The translations under genes and the position numbers were made by a program. From positions 19,806 to 83,805 of the forward strand of contig NZ_BCZE01000036.1 of the NCBI RefSeq assembly GCF_001598555.1: a DNA stretch of 64,000 bases. Direction: 5' to 3'. The DNA comes from Novosphingobium rosa NBRC 15208 (GTDB lineage Bacteria; Pseudomonadota; Alphaproteobacteria; Sphingomonadales; Sphingomonadaceae). Below the pieces are notes generated by a model that worked only from the letters and a program-made list of their open reading frames with translations, was not told where the DNA came from and made no database searches. Positions 53,771-62,597 of this stretch are shown here, piece after piece (positions within the stretch are counted from its first letter, which is position 1; every line of letters starts with the position of its first letter).

Positions 53771-55687
53771 ATGAAGCAGGCACACAACTCTCGGCTGCAT
53801 GCCACGATGGCGCTGGCCTCGGTTTTGGCGCTGACACTGCCTGCCGCCGCCTCGGCCCAAAGCATGAGCGCGGGCGTCAGCAGCGGATCGAGCGACAGCA
53901 CCATGAGCGGCCAAAGCGGCTCATCCGCTTCGGGCGCCAGCGCCGCGCCTGCCACCGCCGCGCCGGCAGGCCCCGGTTTCGATCAGGCCACGGTGCCCAC
54001 CACCCCGGCCCCGCCCACGGTGGACCAGCGCGACGCGCGCGACAATGACCGGATGGTCGTCACCAATGCGCAGAACCAGCCCCCGGTCCCGGCTAAGCAG
54101 GGCGAGTTCGAACGCTATCTCACCAAGGTGGCCGGCCATCCGGTGCAACGCTTCGGCAGCAAGCTGCTGCTGCCCGGCACGCATGATTTCATCACTCCGG
54201 CCACCACCGCCATCCCGCCAGACTATGTGATCAACATCGGCGATGTGATCGGCGTGGCCATGACCGGATCGGTGGAAGGCAGCGCCGAGTTCGAGGTCGA
54301 TCACGACGGCAAGATCTTCCTGCCCCATGTCGGCGCGGTGCAGCTGACGGGCGTGCATTACCGTGACCTCAAGGCAAAGATCGCCGCCACCATCGGCACG
54401 CAATATCGCGGTTTCGATGTATCGGTCAGCATCCGCCGTCTGCATGGCGTGCGCGTCTATGTGACGGGTTTTGCGAAGGCGCCGGGGGCCTATACGGTCT
54501 CCAGCCTCTCCACCCTGCTTAACGCCGTGCTGGCGGCGGGCGGGCCCAATGAAGGCGGCTCCTTCCGCAGCGTGAAGCTCTACCGCAACGGGCAGGAGCT
54601 GCGCGACTTCGACCTTTATGACGTGCTGCGCCACGGCAACCGCAGCGGCGACACCGTGCTTCAGAACGAGGATGTGCTGTTCATCCCGCCGGTCGGCCCG
54701 CAGGTGGCGGTGATCGGCAGCGTGAATGAGGAAGCCATCTATGAAGCCCGACCCGGCGAAACGCTGGAGCAGCTGCTAGCCGATGCGGGCGGCCCCTCGC
54801 AGCTGGCCGATGACACGCGCGGCATCCTCTACAGCCTTGCCGACAAGGAGAGCGTGGGCAGCCGCGCGCTGGACCGCAATGCGCTGGCCAGCACCCCGGT
54901 GCAGGGCGGCGACATTCTGCAACTGGCCAACAAGGGCGCGCTGATCCAGCCGATGGAGCGCCAATCGGTGCTGGTGCGGCTGGAGGGCGAAGTGTCCCAT
55001 CCCGGCAATTATTTCGTCGCGCCCGGCACGCCGCTCTCGCAGGTACTGGCGCAGGCCGGGGGCCTCACGCCGCGCGCCTATGCCTATGGCACCAAGCTGA
55101 CCCGCCTTTCGGTGCGCGACCAGCAGCGTGAAAGCTACAATGCCGCGCTCGACCAGATGGAAACCTCGATGGTGGCCACCGCGCTGGCGGCCAATGGCGG
55201 CAAGGCGGAAACCACCGTGGCCATCCATCAGCTGATCCAGCGCCTGCGTCAGGCCGAGCCCGATGGCCGTCTGGTGCTGAACCTGCCGGTCACGGCCCAG
55301 ACCCTGCCCGGCGATATGGCGCTTGAGAATGACGACCGCATCGTGGTGCCCGCACGCATCGATACGGTGGGCGTCTTCGGCTCGGTCTATCGCCCAGCCT
55401 CCTTCTCGCTGATGGGCGAGCCGCCGCGCACGGTGAAGGATTACATCGACCGCGCCGGTGGCCCGCAGCGGCTGGCTGACAAGGGCGGCATCTTCGTGGT
55501 GCGCGCCAATGGCGATGTGATTTCCCGCAAGAAGGGCGCGATGAAGGCGAAGGTGCAGCCGGGCGATGTGATCTTCGTGCCGATGCGCACCACGCCCAAC
55601 ACCACCTGGGCCAAGATCCGCGACATCACGCAGGCGGTGTTCCAGATGGGGCTGAGCGCGCTGGTCGCCGTGGCGGCCCTGTCGTGA
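53771..55687 (+). CDS. Outer-membrane polysaccharide export protein (Wza-like, SLBB)
   Basis: The 638-residue protein has a Sec signal (LALTLPAAASAQ), a Ser/Gly/Ala-rich stretch to about residue 85, and the polysaccharide export domain (PPDYVINIGDVIGVAMTGSVEGSAEFEVDHDGKIFLPHVG). Several SLBB repeats follow, such as RVYVTGFAKAPGAYTVSSLSTLLNAVLAAGG and VGVFGSVYRPASFSL. A C-terminal hydrophobic segment (QMGLSALVAVAALS) may span the outer membrane as in Wza. ATG 53771 has AGGA five bases upstream; ATG 53741 is the alternative. It overlaps the next gene (GTGA). Confidence 0.9.
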   Translation: MKQAHNSRLHATMALASVLALTLPAAASAQSMSAGVSSGSSDSTMSGQSGSSASGASAAPATAAPAGPGFDQATVPTTPAPPTVDQRDARDNDRMVVTNAQNQPPVPAKQGEFERYLTKVAGHPVQRFGSKLLLPGTHDFITPATTAIPPDYVINIGDVIGVAMTGSVEGSAEFEVDHDGKIFLPHVGAVQLTGVHYRDLKAKIAATIGTQYRGFDVSVSIRRLHGVRVYVTGFAKAPGAYTVSSLSTLLNAVLAAGGPNEGGSFRSVKLYRNGQELRDFDLYDVLRHGNRSGDTVLQNEDVLFIPPVGPQVAVIGSVNEEAIYEARPGETLEQLLADAGGPSQLADDTRGILYSLADKESVGSRALDRNALASTPVQGGDILQLANKGALIQPMERQSVLVRLEGEVSHPGNYFVAPGTPLSQVLAQAGGLTPRAYAYGTKLTRLSVRDQQRESYNAALDQMETSMVATALAANGGKAETTVAIHQLIQRLRQAEPDGRLVLNLPVTAQTLPGDMALENDDRIVVPARIDTVGVFGSVYRPASFSLMGEPPRTVKDYIDRAGGPQRLADKGGIFVVRANGDVISRKKGAMKAKVQPGDVIFVPMRTTPNTTWAKIRDITQAVFQMGLSALVAVAALS

Positions 55688-56811
55688 GCGCAGCTGTTAC
55701 CAAACGCGGGCATGGGATCATCGGCGGGATCGCGCATCATCCGTGGGTAGCCAACAACACGCGCCGCCGTGTGTGTGTGGCGGTGGCCGTGGCCGCGCTG
55801 GCGGTGCTGTCGGTCTGGCCCACGCCCTATCGCGCGGCGGTGACGCTCACGCCGGTCGATCCTTCCACGCTGGGGGTCAATCCGTCCTCCAATGGCGGCG
55901 GGCTGGGCGCGCTGGCAATGCTGGGCGGCGGCGGGTCGATGTCCACCCAGACGCTGATCGAATCGAGCCTGCAGGTCTCGCGCAGCGTGTATGTGCGCAA
56001 GCTGGTCTCGGCGCGGCTGAAGCTGCCCCAACGCCTCGGCAAAAGCGATCAGGCCACCCTGCGCTGGCTGGAGCATGAGGTGGACGCCCGTTCGCTGCGC
56101 GGCGGCATCATCGAGGTCGACACCAAGCAGCATGATGCCGATCTGGCGCTGGATCTGGCAGGCGCCTATGCCGACGCCATCCGCGAGCAGATGGGCGTGG
56201 TCAACCGCACCCAGAGCGCGATCCGCCAGCATGCGCTGGAGCAGGTGCTGTCTCAGGCCGGGGACCGGCTGGCCAAGGCGCAGGCCGCCTATGACACCTA
56301 TCGCCTGAAAACCGGCAGCGGCGATCCGCTGACCAACGCGCTGCAGGTGGCCGGGCGCGCGCCCGCGCTCGACGATATGATTGCCGCCAAGCAGGCCGAA
56401 ATCACCGGGCTGCGCCGCTTCGCCACCGAGAACAATTTCAAGGTGCAGAAGGCGCAGGCCGAACTGGCGGGCCTGCAGGCGCGCGCGGCTCAGGCGCGGT
56501 CAGGCACGTCGGAGGCCAATGGTTCGGTGGGGCGCGTGGTCGCCCAGACCAGTCAGGGTCTGGCCCTGCGCCGCGAGCTGGAACTCTCGACGATGATGTA
56601 TGAGGCGGCCAAGCGCAATCTGCAGGGCACGCTGGCGGAAAGTCTGGTTTCCACCGTCAACATTCGTGTGCTGGAACAGCCCTATCTCGATCCCGACCGG
56701 CAGTTCAATTACTGGGCGGTGGCGCTGCTGGCGCTGGTGCTGGGGCTGGGCGTCGCGGTGGAGGTCTATCGCGCCAAGCCGCCGCTCTCCGCCGGGAAGA
56801 TTGACGCATGA
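55684..56811 (+). CDS. Wzz-like chain-length/polysaccharide co-polymerase
   Basis: The 375-residue protein has one membrane helix near residues 30-47 and one near 345-362, with a long periplasmic coiled coil between. This is the polysaccharide co-polymerase layout. PYRAAVTLTPVDPSTLG is the start of the Wzz domain. No kinase domain is attached. GTG 55684 overlaps the exporter stop. Its position behind the SLBB gene fits control of polymer length. Confidence 0.85.
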   Translation: MSAAVTKRGHGIIGGIAHHPWVANNTRRRVCVAVAVAALAVLSVWPTPYRAAVTLTPVDPSTLGVNPSSNGGGLGALAMLGGGGSMSTQTLIESSLQVSRSVYVRKLVSARLKLPQRLGKSDQATLRWLEHEVDARSLRGGIIEVDTKQHDADLALDLAGAYADAIREQMGVVNRTQSAIRQHALEQVLSQAGDRLAKAQAAYDTYRLKTGSGDPLTNALQVAGRAPALDDMIAAKQAEITGLRRFATENNFKVQKAQAELAGLQARAAQARSGTSEANGSVGRVVAQTSQGLALRRELELSTMMYEAAKRNLQGTLAESLVSTVNIRVLEQPYLDPDRQFNYWAVALLALVLGLGVAVEVYRAKPPLSAGKIDA

Positions 56812-57749
56812 GCAGCATTCCCGACGTTTCCGTCGTCATCCCCTGCTACAATGAGGAGATGAACGCCGGGCCCATCGCCAAAGCGGTGATCGAGCAGCTG
56901 GAGCCGTTGGGCATCAGCTTCGACATCATCTTCATCGACAATGCCTCCACCGACCGCACGGTGGCGATCATCAAGGCGATGTGCGCCACCGATCCGCGCA
57001 TCCGCCTGATCGCCAACACGCGCAATTTCGGCCAGATGCGCTCACCCACGCATGGGATTTATCGCGCCACCGGCCGGGCGGTGATCGGCATGTGCGCCGA
57101 TTTTCAGGATTCGCCCGAGCTGCTGCCGCATTTCGTGGCGCGCTGGCAGGCGGGCGTGGACATCGTGCTGGGCGTGCGCGAGGCGGAGAAATCCGGCCTG
57201 ATCCTCACCGCCATTCGCGGCCTATCCTATTGGCTGGCGCGCAATTTCGGCGATGTGCAGACCATTCCCAACGCCACCGGCTTTGGCCTCTACAGCCGCC
57301 GCGTGGTCGAGGCGATCAAAGCGCTCAACGAGCCCGAACCCTTCTTCCGGGGCCTGCTGGTGGAAACCGGCTTCCCGCTGGAGACCATCAACTATGTGCG
57401 CCCGCCGCGCGTAAGGGGCAAATCGAAGAACAATTTCTTCACTTTGCTCGATTTCGCGGTGGCGGGGCTGACGGCTTCGTCGAAGCGCATGCTGCGGCTG
57501 CCGCTCTATCTGGGCGTTGTCGGCGTGGTGGTGACTGTGCTGCTGCTGCTGGGCGGGCTGGTGGCCTTCCTCACCGGGCGCCCGATTGCGCCATGGCTGA
57601 TCGGCGCGGTGTTTCAGGCGCAATTCTCGCTGATCTTCGGCTTTATGGGGCTGATGGGCGACCATATCCGCCAGATCTCCGAGCGCACGCGCGGCGCAGC
57701 CCTCGTGCTGGAGCGCGAGACGGTCAATATGGGTGACGAAGCCGCATGA
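56808..57749 (+). CDS. GtrB-like polyprenyl-phosphate glycosyltransferase (GT2)
   Basis: The 313-residue protein has the GT-A core (VSVVIPCYNEEMNAGPIAKAV, DIIFIDNASTDRT, ANTRNFGQMRSPTHGIYRATGRAVIGMCADFQDSPE) with metal aspartates in CADFQD. Two membrane helices lie near the C terminus. This is the DPM/GtrB type, which loads a sugar from a nucleotide onto undecaprenyl phosphate. Next door is a GtrA-like flippase candidate, with ATGA overlap on both sides. Confidence 0.88.
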   Translation: MSSIPDVSVVIPCYNEEMNAGPIAKAVIEQLEPLGISFDIIFIDNASTDRTVAIIKAMCATDPRIRLIANTRNFGQMRSPTHGIYRATGRAVIGMCADFQDSPELLPHFVARWQAGVDIVLGVREAEKSGLILTAIRGLSYWLARNFGDVQTIPNATGFGLYSRRVVEAIKALNEPEPFFRGLLVETGFPLETINYVRPPRVRGKSKNNFFTLLDFAVAGLTASSKRMLRLPLYLGVVGVVVTVLLLLGGLVAFLTGRPIAPWLIGAVFQAQFSLIFGFMGLMGDHIRQISERTRGAALVLERETVNMGDEAA

Positions 57750-58126
57750 TCGCGCGCGCACGCCTGCTGGAGATTGCCCGCTATCTGGTGGCGGGCGTGG
57801 TGAACACCGCGTTTGGTTACGGCCTCTACGCCGGGCTGATCTGGCTGGGGCTGGACCGCTATGTAGGGCAGGCCATCGGCTATGTGCTGGGCACGGGGTT
57901 CAATTATCTCACCTACTCGCGCCATGTCTTCACCGATGCGGGGCCTGCCAAGGCGCGTTTCGTGGCCTCTTACGCGGTGAACTATCTGATCAATCTGGCT
58001 GGGCTGAAGGCGGCATCGCATCTCATCCCCAACCCCTATGCGGCAGGCGCGGTGACGACGCTGGGCGTGGTGGCGCTTAACTATCTGGTGCTGCGGCGGC
58101 TGGTGTTCCGGCCCCGGGAAGCATGA
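57746..58126 (+). CDS. GtrA-family membrane protein
   Basis: The 126-residue protein has four helices and the family start LEIARYLVAGVVNTAFGYGLYAGLIW. GYVLGTGFNYLTYSRHVF and the closing VALNYLVLRRLVFRP are also typical. GtrA proteins are proposed to flip undecaprenyl-phosphate sugars. It overlaps both neighbours and follows the GtrB-like gene. Confidence 0.9.
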   Translation: MIARARLLEIARYLVAGVVNTAFGYGLYAGLIWLGLDRYVGQAIGYVLGTGFNYLTYSRHVFTDAGPAKARFVASYAVNYLINLAGLKAASHLIPNPYAAGAVTTLGVVALNYLVLRRLVFRPREA

Positions 58127-59454
58127 GCGATACGCCCTCCCCTGCCGCCCGGCGCGGCCTCACCATGGAATGGTGTCTGGCCGGGCTGGTGCTGCTGGTG
58201 GCGCTGCGCGATGTGTGGTTCTTCCTGAAGAGCGGCTATCTGCCCGAGCCCTTCTTCTATGAATCCGGCGACACCTGGATGGACTGGTTCAACACCGCCT
58301 GGTGGGCGCATGACAAGGGCATCTACGACAGCTGGGCCTCGATCTATCCGCCGATCAGCTTTGTGATCCTGCGCGTGCTGGGCCTGCCCCATTGCTACGC
58401 CAGCCCCGCCGCCGGGCCCGAGCCGCGCCTGTGCGACTGGCTGGGCGTGGGGGCAATCCATGCCTTCTACATCATTGATGTGGTGCTGGTGGCGGCCAGC
58501 TTCATCAAGCTCGACCGGCGCACCGCTCTGCCGCGCAGTCTGGCGGTCTGTCTGGGGATGCCGCTGCTCTATGGGCTGGATCGCGGCAATCTGATCCTGA
58601 TCGCCTTTCCATGCGTGGTGCTGGCCTTCGGGCCGCTGCTGAAGGGCGCAAGGGCGCGCTGGCTGGCGCTGGCGGTGGCGATCAACCTCAAGGTCTATAT
58701 CGTCGCCACGCTGGGCGCGCAGCTGCTGCGCCGCCGCTGGCGCTGGGTGGAGGGCGCGGCGCTGACCACGCTGGCGGTCTATGCGCTCAGCTACGCCATT
58801 CTGGGCGTGGGCACGCCGGGCGAGATCGTCACCAACATCCGCGAATTCGCCAAGGCCGACAGCGCGGCGGGCGTGCTGGATGTGTGGTATCCCGCCACCT
58901 ACCAGCCGATGATCAAGCTGGTGAGCGGGCAGGCAGGCAGCTTCCCGATCATCGTCCTGCTGGGCTCCAATGTGATGGAATGGAGCGCGCTGATCCTGCC
59001 CGCCATCGTCCACGCCGGGCAGGCGGTGATCCTGCTGGGGGCCTTCGCCATCTTTCTGCGCCCGCAGGTGGTGCCCGCCCAGCGCGCGGCCTTGCTGGGC
59101 ATATCGCTGGCGCTGATCACCTCGGAAGCGGGCGGCTACACGCCCTGCCTGATGCTGTTCTTCACCTTCACCGAGCGCTGGGAGGGCCGCTTGCGCCCCA
59201 TCGCGCTCACCTTGGCCTATCTGCTCTGCGTGCCCGGAGACATCGTGCCGAGCAGCGTTCTGACCATGTCTCAGGACAGCTTTCTCATCCAGCGCACGGT
59301 GATGGTGGATCGCGGCATCGGCCTTGGCATGTTCCTGCGCCCCTCGGTGACCATTCTGGTGCCCTCGCTGCTCGCCGTGCATTCGATGCTGCTGGTCTGG
59401 CGCGACTGGCGCGGGCCGGCGCCCGAACCCATCCCCCAGCCCACCCCGGCCTGA
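58123..59454 (+). CDS. Polytopic membrane glycosyltransferase-like protein (GT87/DUF2029 type)
   Basis: The 443-residue protein has about ten helices. The first periplasmic loop contains ESGDTWMDWFNTAWWAHDKGIYDSWASIYPPISF, which suits the acidic catalytic loop of GT-C enzymes. LYGLDRGNLILIAFPCVVLAFG is typical of DUF2029/GT87 proteins. With GtrB and GtrA beside it, it would be the transferase that puts the flipped sugar onto the surface polymer (a GtrC role). The family match is from memory, not a search. Confidence 0.75.
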   Translation: MSDTPSPAARRGLTMEWCLAGLVLLVALRDVWFFLKSGYLPEPFFYESGDTWMDWFNTAWWAHDKGIYDSWASIYPPISFVILRVLGLPHCYASPAAGPEPRLCDWLGVGAIHAFYIIDVVLVAASFIKLDRRTALPRSLAVCLGMPLLYGLDRGNLILIAFPCVVLAFGPLLKGARARWLALAVAINLKVYIVATLGAQLLRRRWRWVEGAALTTLAVYALSYAILGVGTPGEIVTNIREFAKADSAAGVLDVWYPATYQPMIKLVSGQAGSFPIIVLLGSNVMEWSALILPAIVHAGQAVILLGAFAIFLRPQVVPAQRAALLGISLALITSEAGGYTPCLMLFFTFTERWEGRLRPIALTLAYLLCVPGDIVPSSVLTMSQDSFLIQRTVMVDRGIGLGMFLRPSVTILVPSLLAVHSMLLVWRDWRGPAPEPIPQPTPA

Positions 59455-59493
59455 CTCTTTCCAACCCGCGCCATCCATGCCAGACACGCGCCC

Positions 59494-59967
59494 ATGTCCA
59501 AATCGACCCGCGCCACGCTGGCCCTGACCAAGGCCGGCATCGCCTTCACCACCCACAGCTACGACTATGACGCCGATGCCGATTCCATCGGTCTGGCCGC
59601 CGCCGCCGCACTGGGCGAAGATCCGGGCTGCGTGCTGAAGACGCTGATGGTGCTGCTGGATGGCAAGCCCGCCTGCGCCATCGTCCCCTCCGACCGCGAG
59701 GTGGCGATGAAGAAGCTGGCCGCCGCGCTGGGCGGCAAGGCGGCGCAGATGATGAAGCCCGCCGATGCCGAGCGGATTTCCGGCTACAAGGTCGGCGGGA
59801 TCAGCCCCTTCGGCCAGATGCGCCGCGTGCCCGTCGCCATCGAGATCGACGCGCTGGACCTGCCCTATGTCTACATCAACGGCGGCCAGCGCGGCTTGCA
59901 GATCAGGCTGGCCCCGCGCGATGCGGTGGCGCTGCTCGGCGCAACCCCGGCGGCGGTGACCGCCTGA
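59494..59967 (+). CDS. ybaK: YbaK/EbsC-family Cys-tRNA(Pro) deacylase
   Basis: The 157-residue protein starts KSTRATLALTKAGIAFTTHSYDYD, then EDPGCVLKTLMVLLDGKPACAIVPSDREVAMKKLAAALGGK, with the conserved lysine that anchors the tRNA end. GYKVGGISPFGQMRRVPVAIE is the family signature near the C terminus. It clears mischarged Cys-tRNA(Pro). It lies 39 bp after the GT87-like gene and is probably unrelated to it. Confidence 0.93.
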   Translation: MSKSTRATLALTKAGIAFTTHSYDYDADADSIGLAAAAALGEDPGCVLKTLMVLLDGKPACAIVPSDREVAMKKLAAALGGKAAQMMKPADAERISGYKVGGISPFGQMRRVPVAIEIDALDLPYVYINGGQRGLQIRLAPRDAVALLGATPAAVTA

Positions 59968-60042
59968 GGCAGGGTGGCCCAACCGCCACAGCCGCGCGCT
60001 TTTGCTGCAACTGCGAGACTTTCCACTGGCCCTGCCCGCACC

Positions 60043-60068
60043 GTGGGATAAAGTATCATTGATCCCAC
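60043..60068. promoter_or_regulatory. Inverted repeat before the polysaccharide deacetylase gene
   Basis: GTGGGAT (60043-60049) pairs with ATCCCAC (60062-60068) around an AT-rich 12-nt loop, 25 bp before ATG 60094. It could be an operator or a 5' leader hairpin. Confidence 0.35.
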
Positions 60069-60093
60069 ACCAACATGCGGTGCCCCGTTTCCG

Positions 60094-61050
60094 ATGTCTT
60101 TTCGTTCCAAGCTGCTGTCCTGCCTCTCTTTCTGCCTCGCCGCGGCGCTGACCCAGCCCGCCGCCGCCACATCGCACCGCGGCCAGATCGCCCTCACCTT
60201 CGATGACCTGCCCGGCATCATGCTGAGCGACAACAGCAATGACATCGCCCATTTCAACCGCGCGCTGGTCAATGGCCTCAAGCGCCACCGCGTGCCCGCC
60301 ACCGGCTTTATCGTTGCCGGCAAGCTGGAGGATCTGGACCAGCGCCGCATGCGCCACGCCCTGTCACTCTGGGTGCATGCCGGTTTCACGCTGGGCAACC
60401 ACACCTACAGCCATGAATCGCCCAGCCGCATTCCGGTGGACGAGTACAACGCCGATATCCTCAAGGGCCAGACGCTGCTCTGCAGCCTGACGCGCTGCTC
60501 GCCCAGGGCACCGCTGTGGTTCCGCCATCCCTATCTGGAAACCGGGGCCACGCTGGCGGATGCCCAGAAGGTCGACCAGTTCCTCACCGATCATCGCTAC
60601 CGCACGGCGCCCGTCACGCTGGTCAGCCAGGACTGGGTCTTTTCCGAGACCTATGACGATGCCCTCGCCCGCCATGACGCCGCCGAGGCCAGCCATATCC
60701 GCCAGTCCTACCTGACCTACACCGCCACCATGGTGACATGGTATCGCGCCAGCGCGCAATCGGTGTTCGGGCGGGACATTCCGCTGGTGGCGCTGCTGCA
60801 CGCCTCCAAACTCAATGCCGACAGCATCGGTGACCTGCTGGCGATCTACCGCCGCGCCGGGCTGCGCACCGTGCCGCTGGCCAAAGCCATGCGCGATCCC
60901 GCCTACAAAACGCCCGACACCTATGCCAGCGCCAAGGGCATGGACTGGATCGGTCGCTGGTCGCTGCAGCTGGGCCGCCCGCTGGCCCCCGGCTATGTCG
61001 ATCCGCCCGAGGATATCGCCGCCACCTATCGCAAAATCGACAGCGATTGA
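60094..61050 (+). CDS. Secreted NodB-type polysaccharide deacetylase
   Basis: The 318-residue protein has a Sec signal (LLSCLSFCLAAALTQPAAA) and a NodB domain: IALTFDDLPG with the catalytic/metal aspartates, and FTLGNHTYSHESPSRIP as the zinc HxxxH. LWFRHPYLETGAT follows. The late part, IPLVALLHASKLNADSIGDLLAIYR, has the last histidine. It would N-deacetylate a periplasmic or surface glycan, plausibly the polymer made upstream. Confidence 0.88.
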   Translation: MSFRSKLLSCLSFCLAAALTQPAAATSHRGQIALTFDDLPGIMLSDNSNDIAHFNRALVNGLKRHRVPATGFIVAGKLEDLDQRRMRHALSLWVHAGFTLGNHTYSHESPSRIPVDEYNADILKGQTLLCSLTRCSPRAPLWFRHPYLETGATLADAQKVDQFLTDHRYRTAPVTLVSQDWVFSETYDDALARHDAAEASHIRQSYLTYTATMVTWYRASAQSVFGRDIPLVALLHASKLNADSIGDLLAIYRRAGLRTVPLAKAMRDPAYKTPDTYASAKGMDWIGRWSLQLGRPLAPGYVDPPEDIAATYRKIDSD

Positions 61051-61162
61051 CGCAGCGCCCAAGCGGGCCTCTTAAGGAAATCGCAGTTTTCCACCCCAAA
61101 GCCCCGTCACGCGCCTGACGGCGGGTGGACGCGACGCCCGCCAGAGCGCAAGGAATAGGGCC

Positions 61163-61834
61163 ATGTGGCAGCTTTACCAATTTCCCCTGTGCCCCTTTTC
61201 CCGCAAGGTCCGCCTGCTGATGAGCGAAAAGGGCATCGCTTACGAACTCTGGCGCGAGAACCCGTGGGAGCGGCGTGAGGGCTTCACCCAGATGAATCAC
61301 GCCGCGCGCACCCCCACCATGCATGATGCCGAAAAAGGCATCACCCTGTGTGACAGCCGCGCCATCTGCGAATATCTGGAAGAGACTGTCGACCGCCTGC
61401 CGATGATTTCCGGCACGGCCGCCACCCGCGCGGAGATTCGCCGCCTGGTCGCGCTATTCGACGAGAATTTCTTCGCCGATGTGACCGGGCCGCTGATCCA
61501 CGAGCGGATGATGAAGCGGCTGGTCTATCGCCAGTCGCCCGATTCCCGCATGCTGCGCGAGGCGATGCGGCTGGCGCATGAGCATCTCTATTACATCGAC
61601 TATCTCGTCGATAACCGCCCCTGGTTGGCGGGCCCAACGATGAGTCTGGCCGATCTGGCCGCCGCAGCGCAGATTTCGGTGGCGGACTATCTGGGCGGGC
61701 TGGACTGGTCCGGCCATGAGCAGGCGCGGGCGTGGTATTCGGTGTTCAAGTCGCGCCCCTCTTTCCGGCCCCTGCTGGCGGAGCGAATGGAGGTGATCCA
61801 GCCGCCTTCGCATTATGCGGATGTGAATGCTTAA
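61163..61834 (+). CDS. fzlA: FzlA-like FtsZ-binding GST-fold protein
   Basis: The 223-residue protein is a GST fold with MWQLYQFPLCPFSRKVRLLMSEKGI, ENPWERREGFTQMN and LCDSRAICEYLEETVDRLPM in the thioredoxin half, and the C-terminal RPSFRPLLAERMEVIQPPSHYADVNA. The PWERR motif and the HYAD ending match Caulobacter FzlA, which binds and curves FtsZ filaments during constriction. A plain glutathione transferase is the other reading but less likely. Element D begins 22 bp after its stop. Confidence 0.85.
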   Translation: MWQLYQFPLCPFSRKVRLLMSEKGIAYELWRENPWERREGFTQMNHAARTPTMHDAEKGITLCDSRAICEYLEETVDRLPMISGTAATRAEIRRLVALFDENFFADVTGPLIHERMMKRLVYRQSPDSRMLREAMRLAHEHLYYIDYLVDNRPWLAGPTMSLADLAAAAQISVADYLGGLDWSGHEQARAWYSVFKSRPSFRPLLAERMEVIQPPSHYADVNA

Positions 61835-61856
61835 GCGGTTGAAGGTTTAAGAGACA

Positions 61857-62093
61857 ATGCGAGGGCCATCGCCCTCGCGCTCCCTTTACTGTCTGCGTTG
61901 CGTATCGGGTTCAGCCTTGGGGCGAGGCACGCTGCGCCGCAGGCTTTAAAACCCCAACATAGCTTATCCTTCATGCCCACACTGCCTGCGGCGCTTTGCC
62001 TTGCGCAGGTGGAGAGGCTGGGCGCTTGACTTCGGCGCCACTGCCCTATCGCCGGAAGACGTAAAGGGAGCGCGAGGGCGATGGCCCTCGCAT
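61857..62093. repeat. Intergenic element D with palindromic terminal inverted repeats
   Basis: Both ends carry GCGAGGG, a six-base loop (CCATCG or CGATGG) and CCCTCGC, followed inward by GCTCCCTTTA or its complement. The left flank (CTGTCTGCGTTGCGTATCGG) matches element B. The right flank in reverse complement (ACGTC, then GGCGATAGGGCAGTGGC) matches the left of element A. So ends are shuffled between copies. It fills most of the 409-bp gap before the tRNA genes. Confidence 0.87.
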
Positions 62094-62163
62094 CTTCTTT
62101 TCCCTGTTTTCCGCCCTTTTCCTTCAACCCTGCAAAAACTTTCCCCACCCTCATCTTTTCGCG

Positions 62164-62192
62164 TTGACGCTTCAGTGAATCACCATTAGAGG
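62164..62192 (+). promoter_or_regulatory. Promoter of the first tRNA-Leu gene
   Basis: TTGACG, 17 bp, TAGAGG. The same plan with the same spacing precedes the second copy, while the spacer sequence differs. A shared CGCCCTCCTACCCGGCG follows the -10 in both. Confidence 0.8.
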
Positions 62193-62243
62193 CGCCCTCC
62201 TACCCGGCGGGGTTACGGAAACGTGACAGACGCCAAACAGGTT

Positions 62244-62330
62244 GCCCAGGTGGCGGAATTGGTAGACGCACTAGCTTCAGGTGCTAGCGCTCGCAAGGGC
62301 GTGGAGGTTCGAGTCCTCTCCTGGGCACCA
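62244..62330 (+). tRNA. tRNA-Leu (CAG), copy 1
   Basis: The 87-nt cloverleaf starts GCCCAGG and ends CCTGGGC-ACCA with CCA encoded. The anticodon stem CTAGC/GCTAG encloses TTCAGGT, anticodon CAG at 62278-62280. A long variable arm (CGCTCGCAAGGGCG region) marks it as class II. It has its own promoter. Confidence 0.96.
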
Positions 62331-62431
62331 TCATCTCAGCATTGAGAAACATCCCCTCAGGGGGAAACAAATCCCTGAAATCCGCTGACTTCCCTGCCAC
62401 GTAACTTCGTGCGCAGGCCTCATTTTTCGCG

Positions 62432-62460
62432 TTGACATGCGCGCGGATCGCCCGTAGACG
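62432..62460 (+). promoter_or_regulatory. Promoter of the second tRNA-Leu gene
   Basis: TTGACA, 17 bp, TAGACG, at the same distance from the tRNA as in the first copy. Confidence 0.8.
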
Positions 62461-62510
62461 CGCCCTCCTACCCGGCGCGGACGCGGAAACGCACTCACGC
62501 CAAACAGGTT

Positions 62511-62597
62511 GCCCAGGTGGCGGAATTGGTAGACGCACTAGCTTCAGGTGCTAGCGCTCGCAAGGGCGTGGAGGTTCGAGTCCTCTCCTGGGCACCA
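62511..62597 (+). tRNA. tRNA-Leu (CAG), copy 2
   Basis: Identical to the first copy over its 87 nt, anticodon CAG at 62545-62547. The 35 bases after both copies are also the same (TCATCTCAGCATTGAG, then CATCCCCTCAGGGGGAA, a small hairpin). This marks a tandem duplication with independent promoters. Confidence 0.96.

Noticed and set aside
58081..60357. A 758-codon minus-strand frame opposite gtrA-like to deacetylase genes
   Set aside because: No recognisable domain; it spans four supported genes and their gaps.
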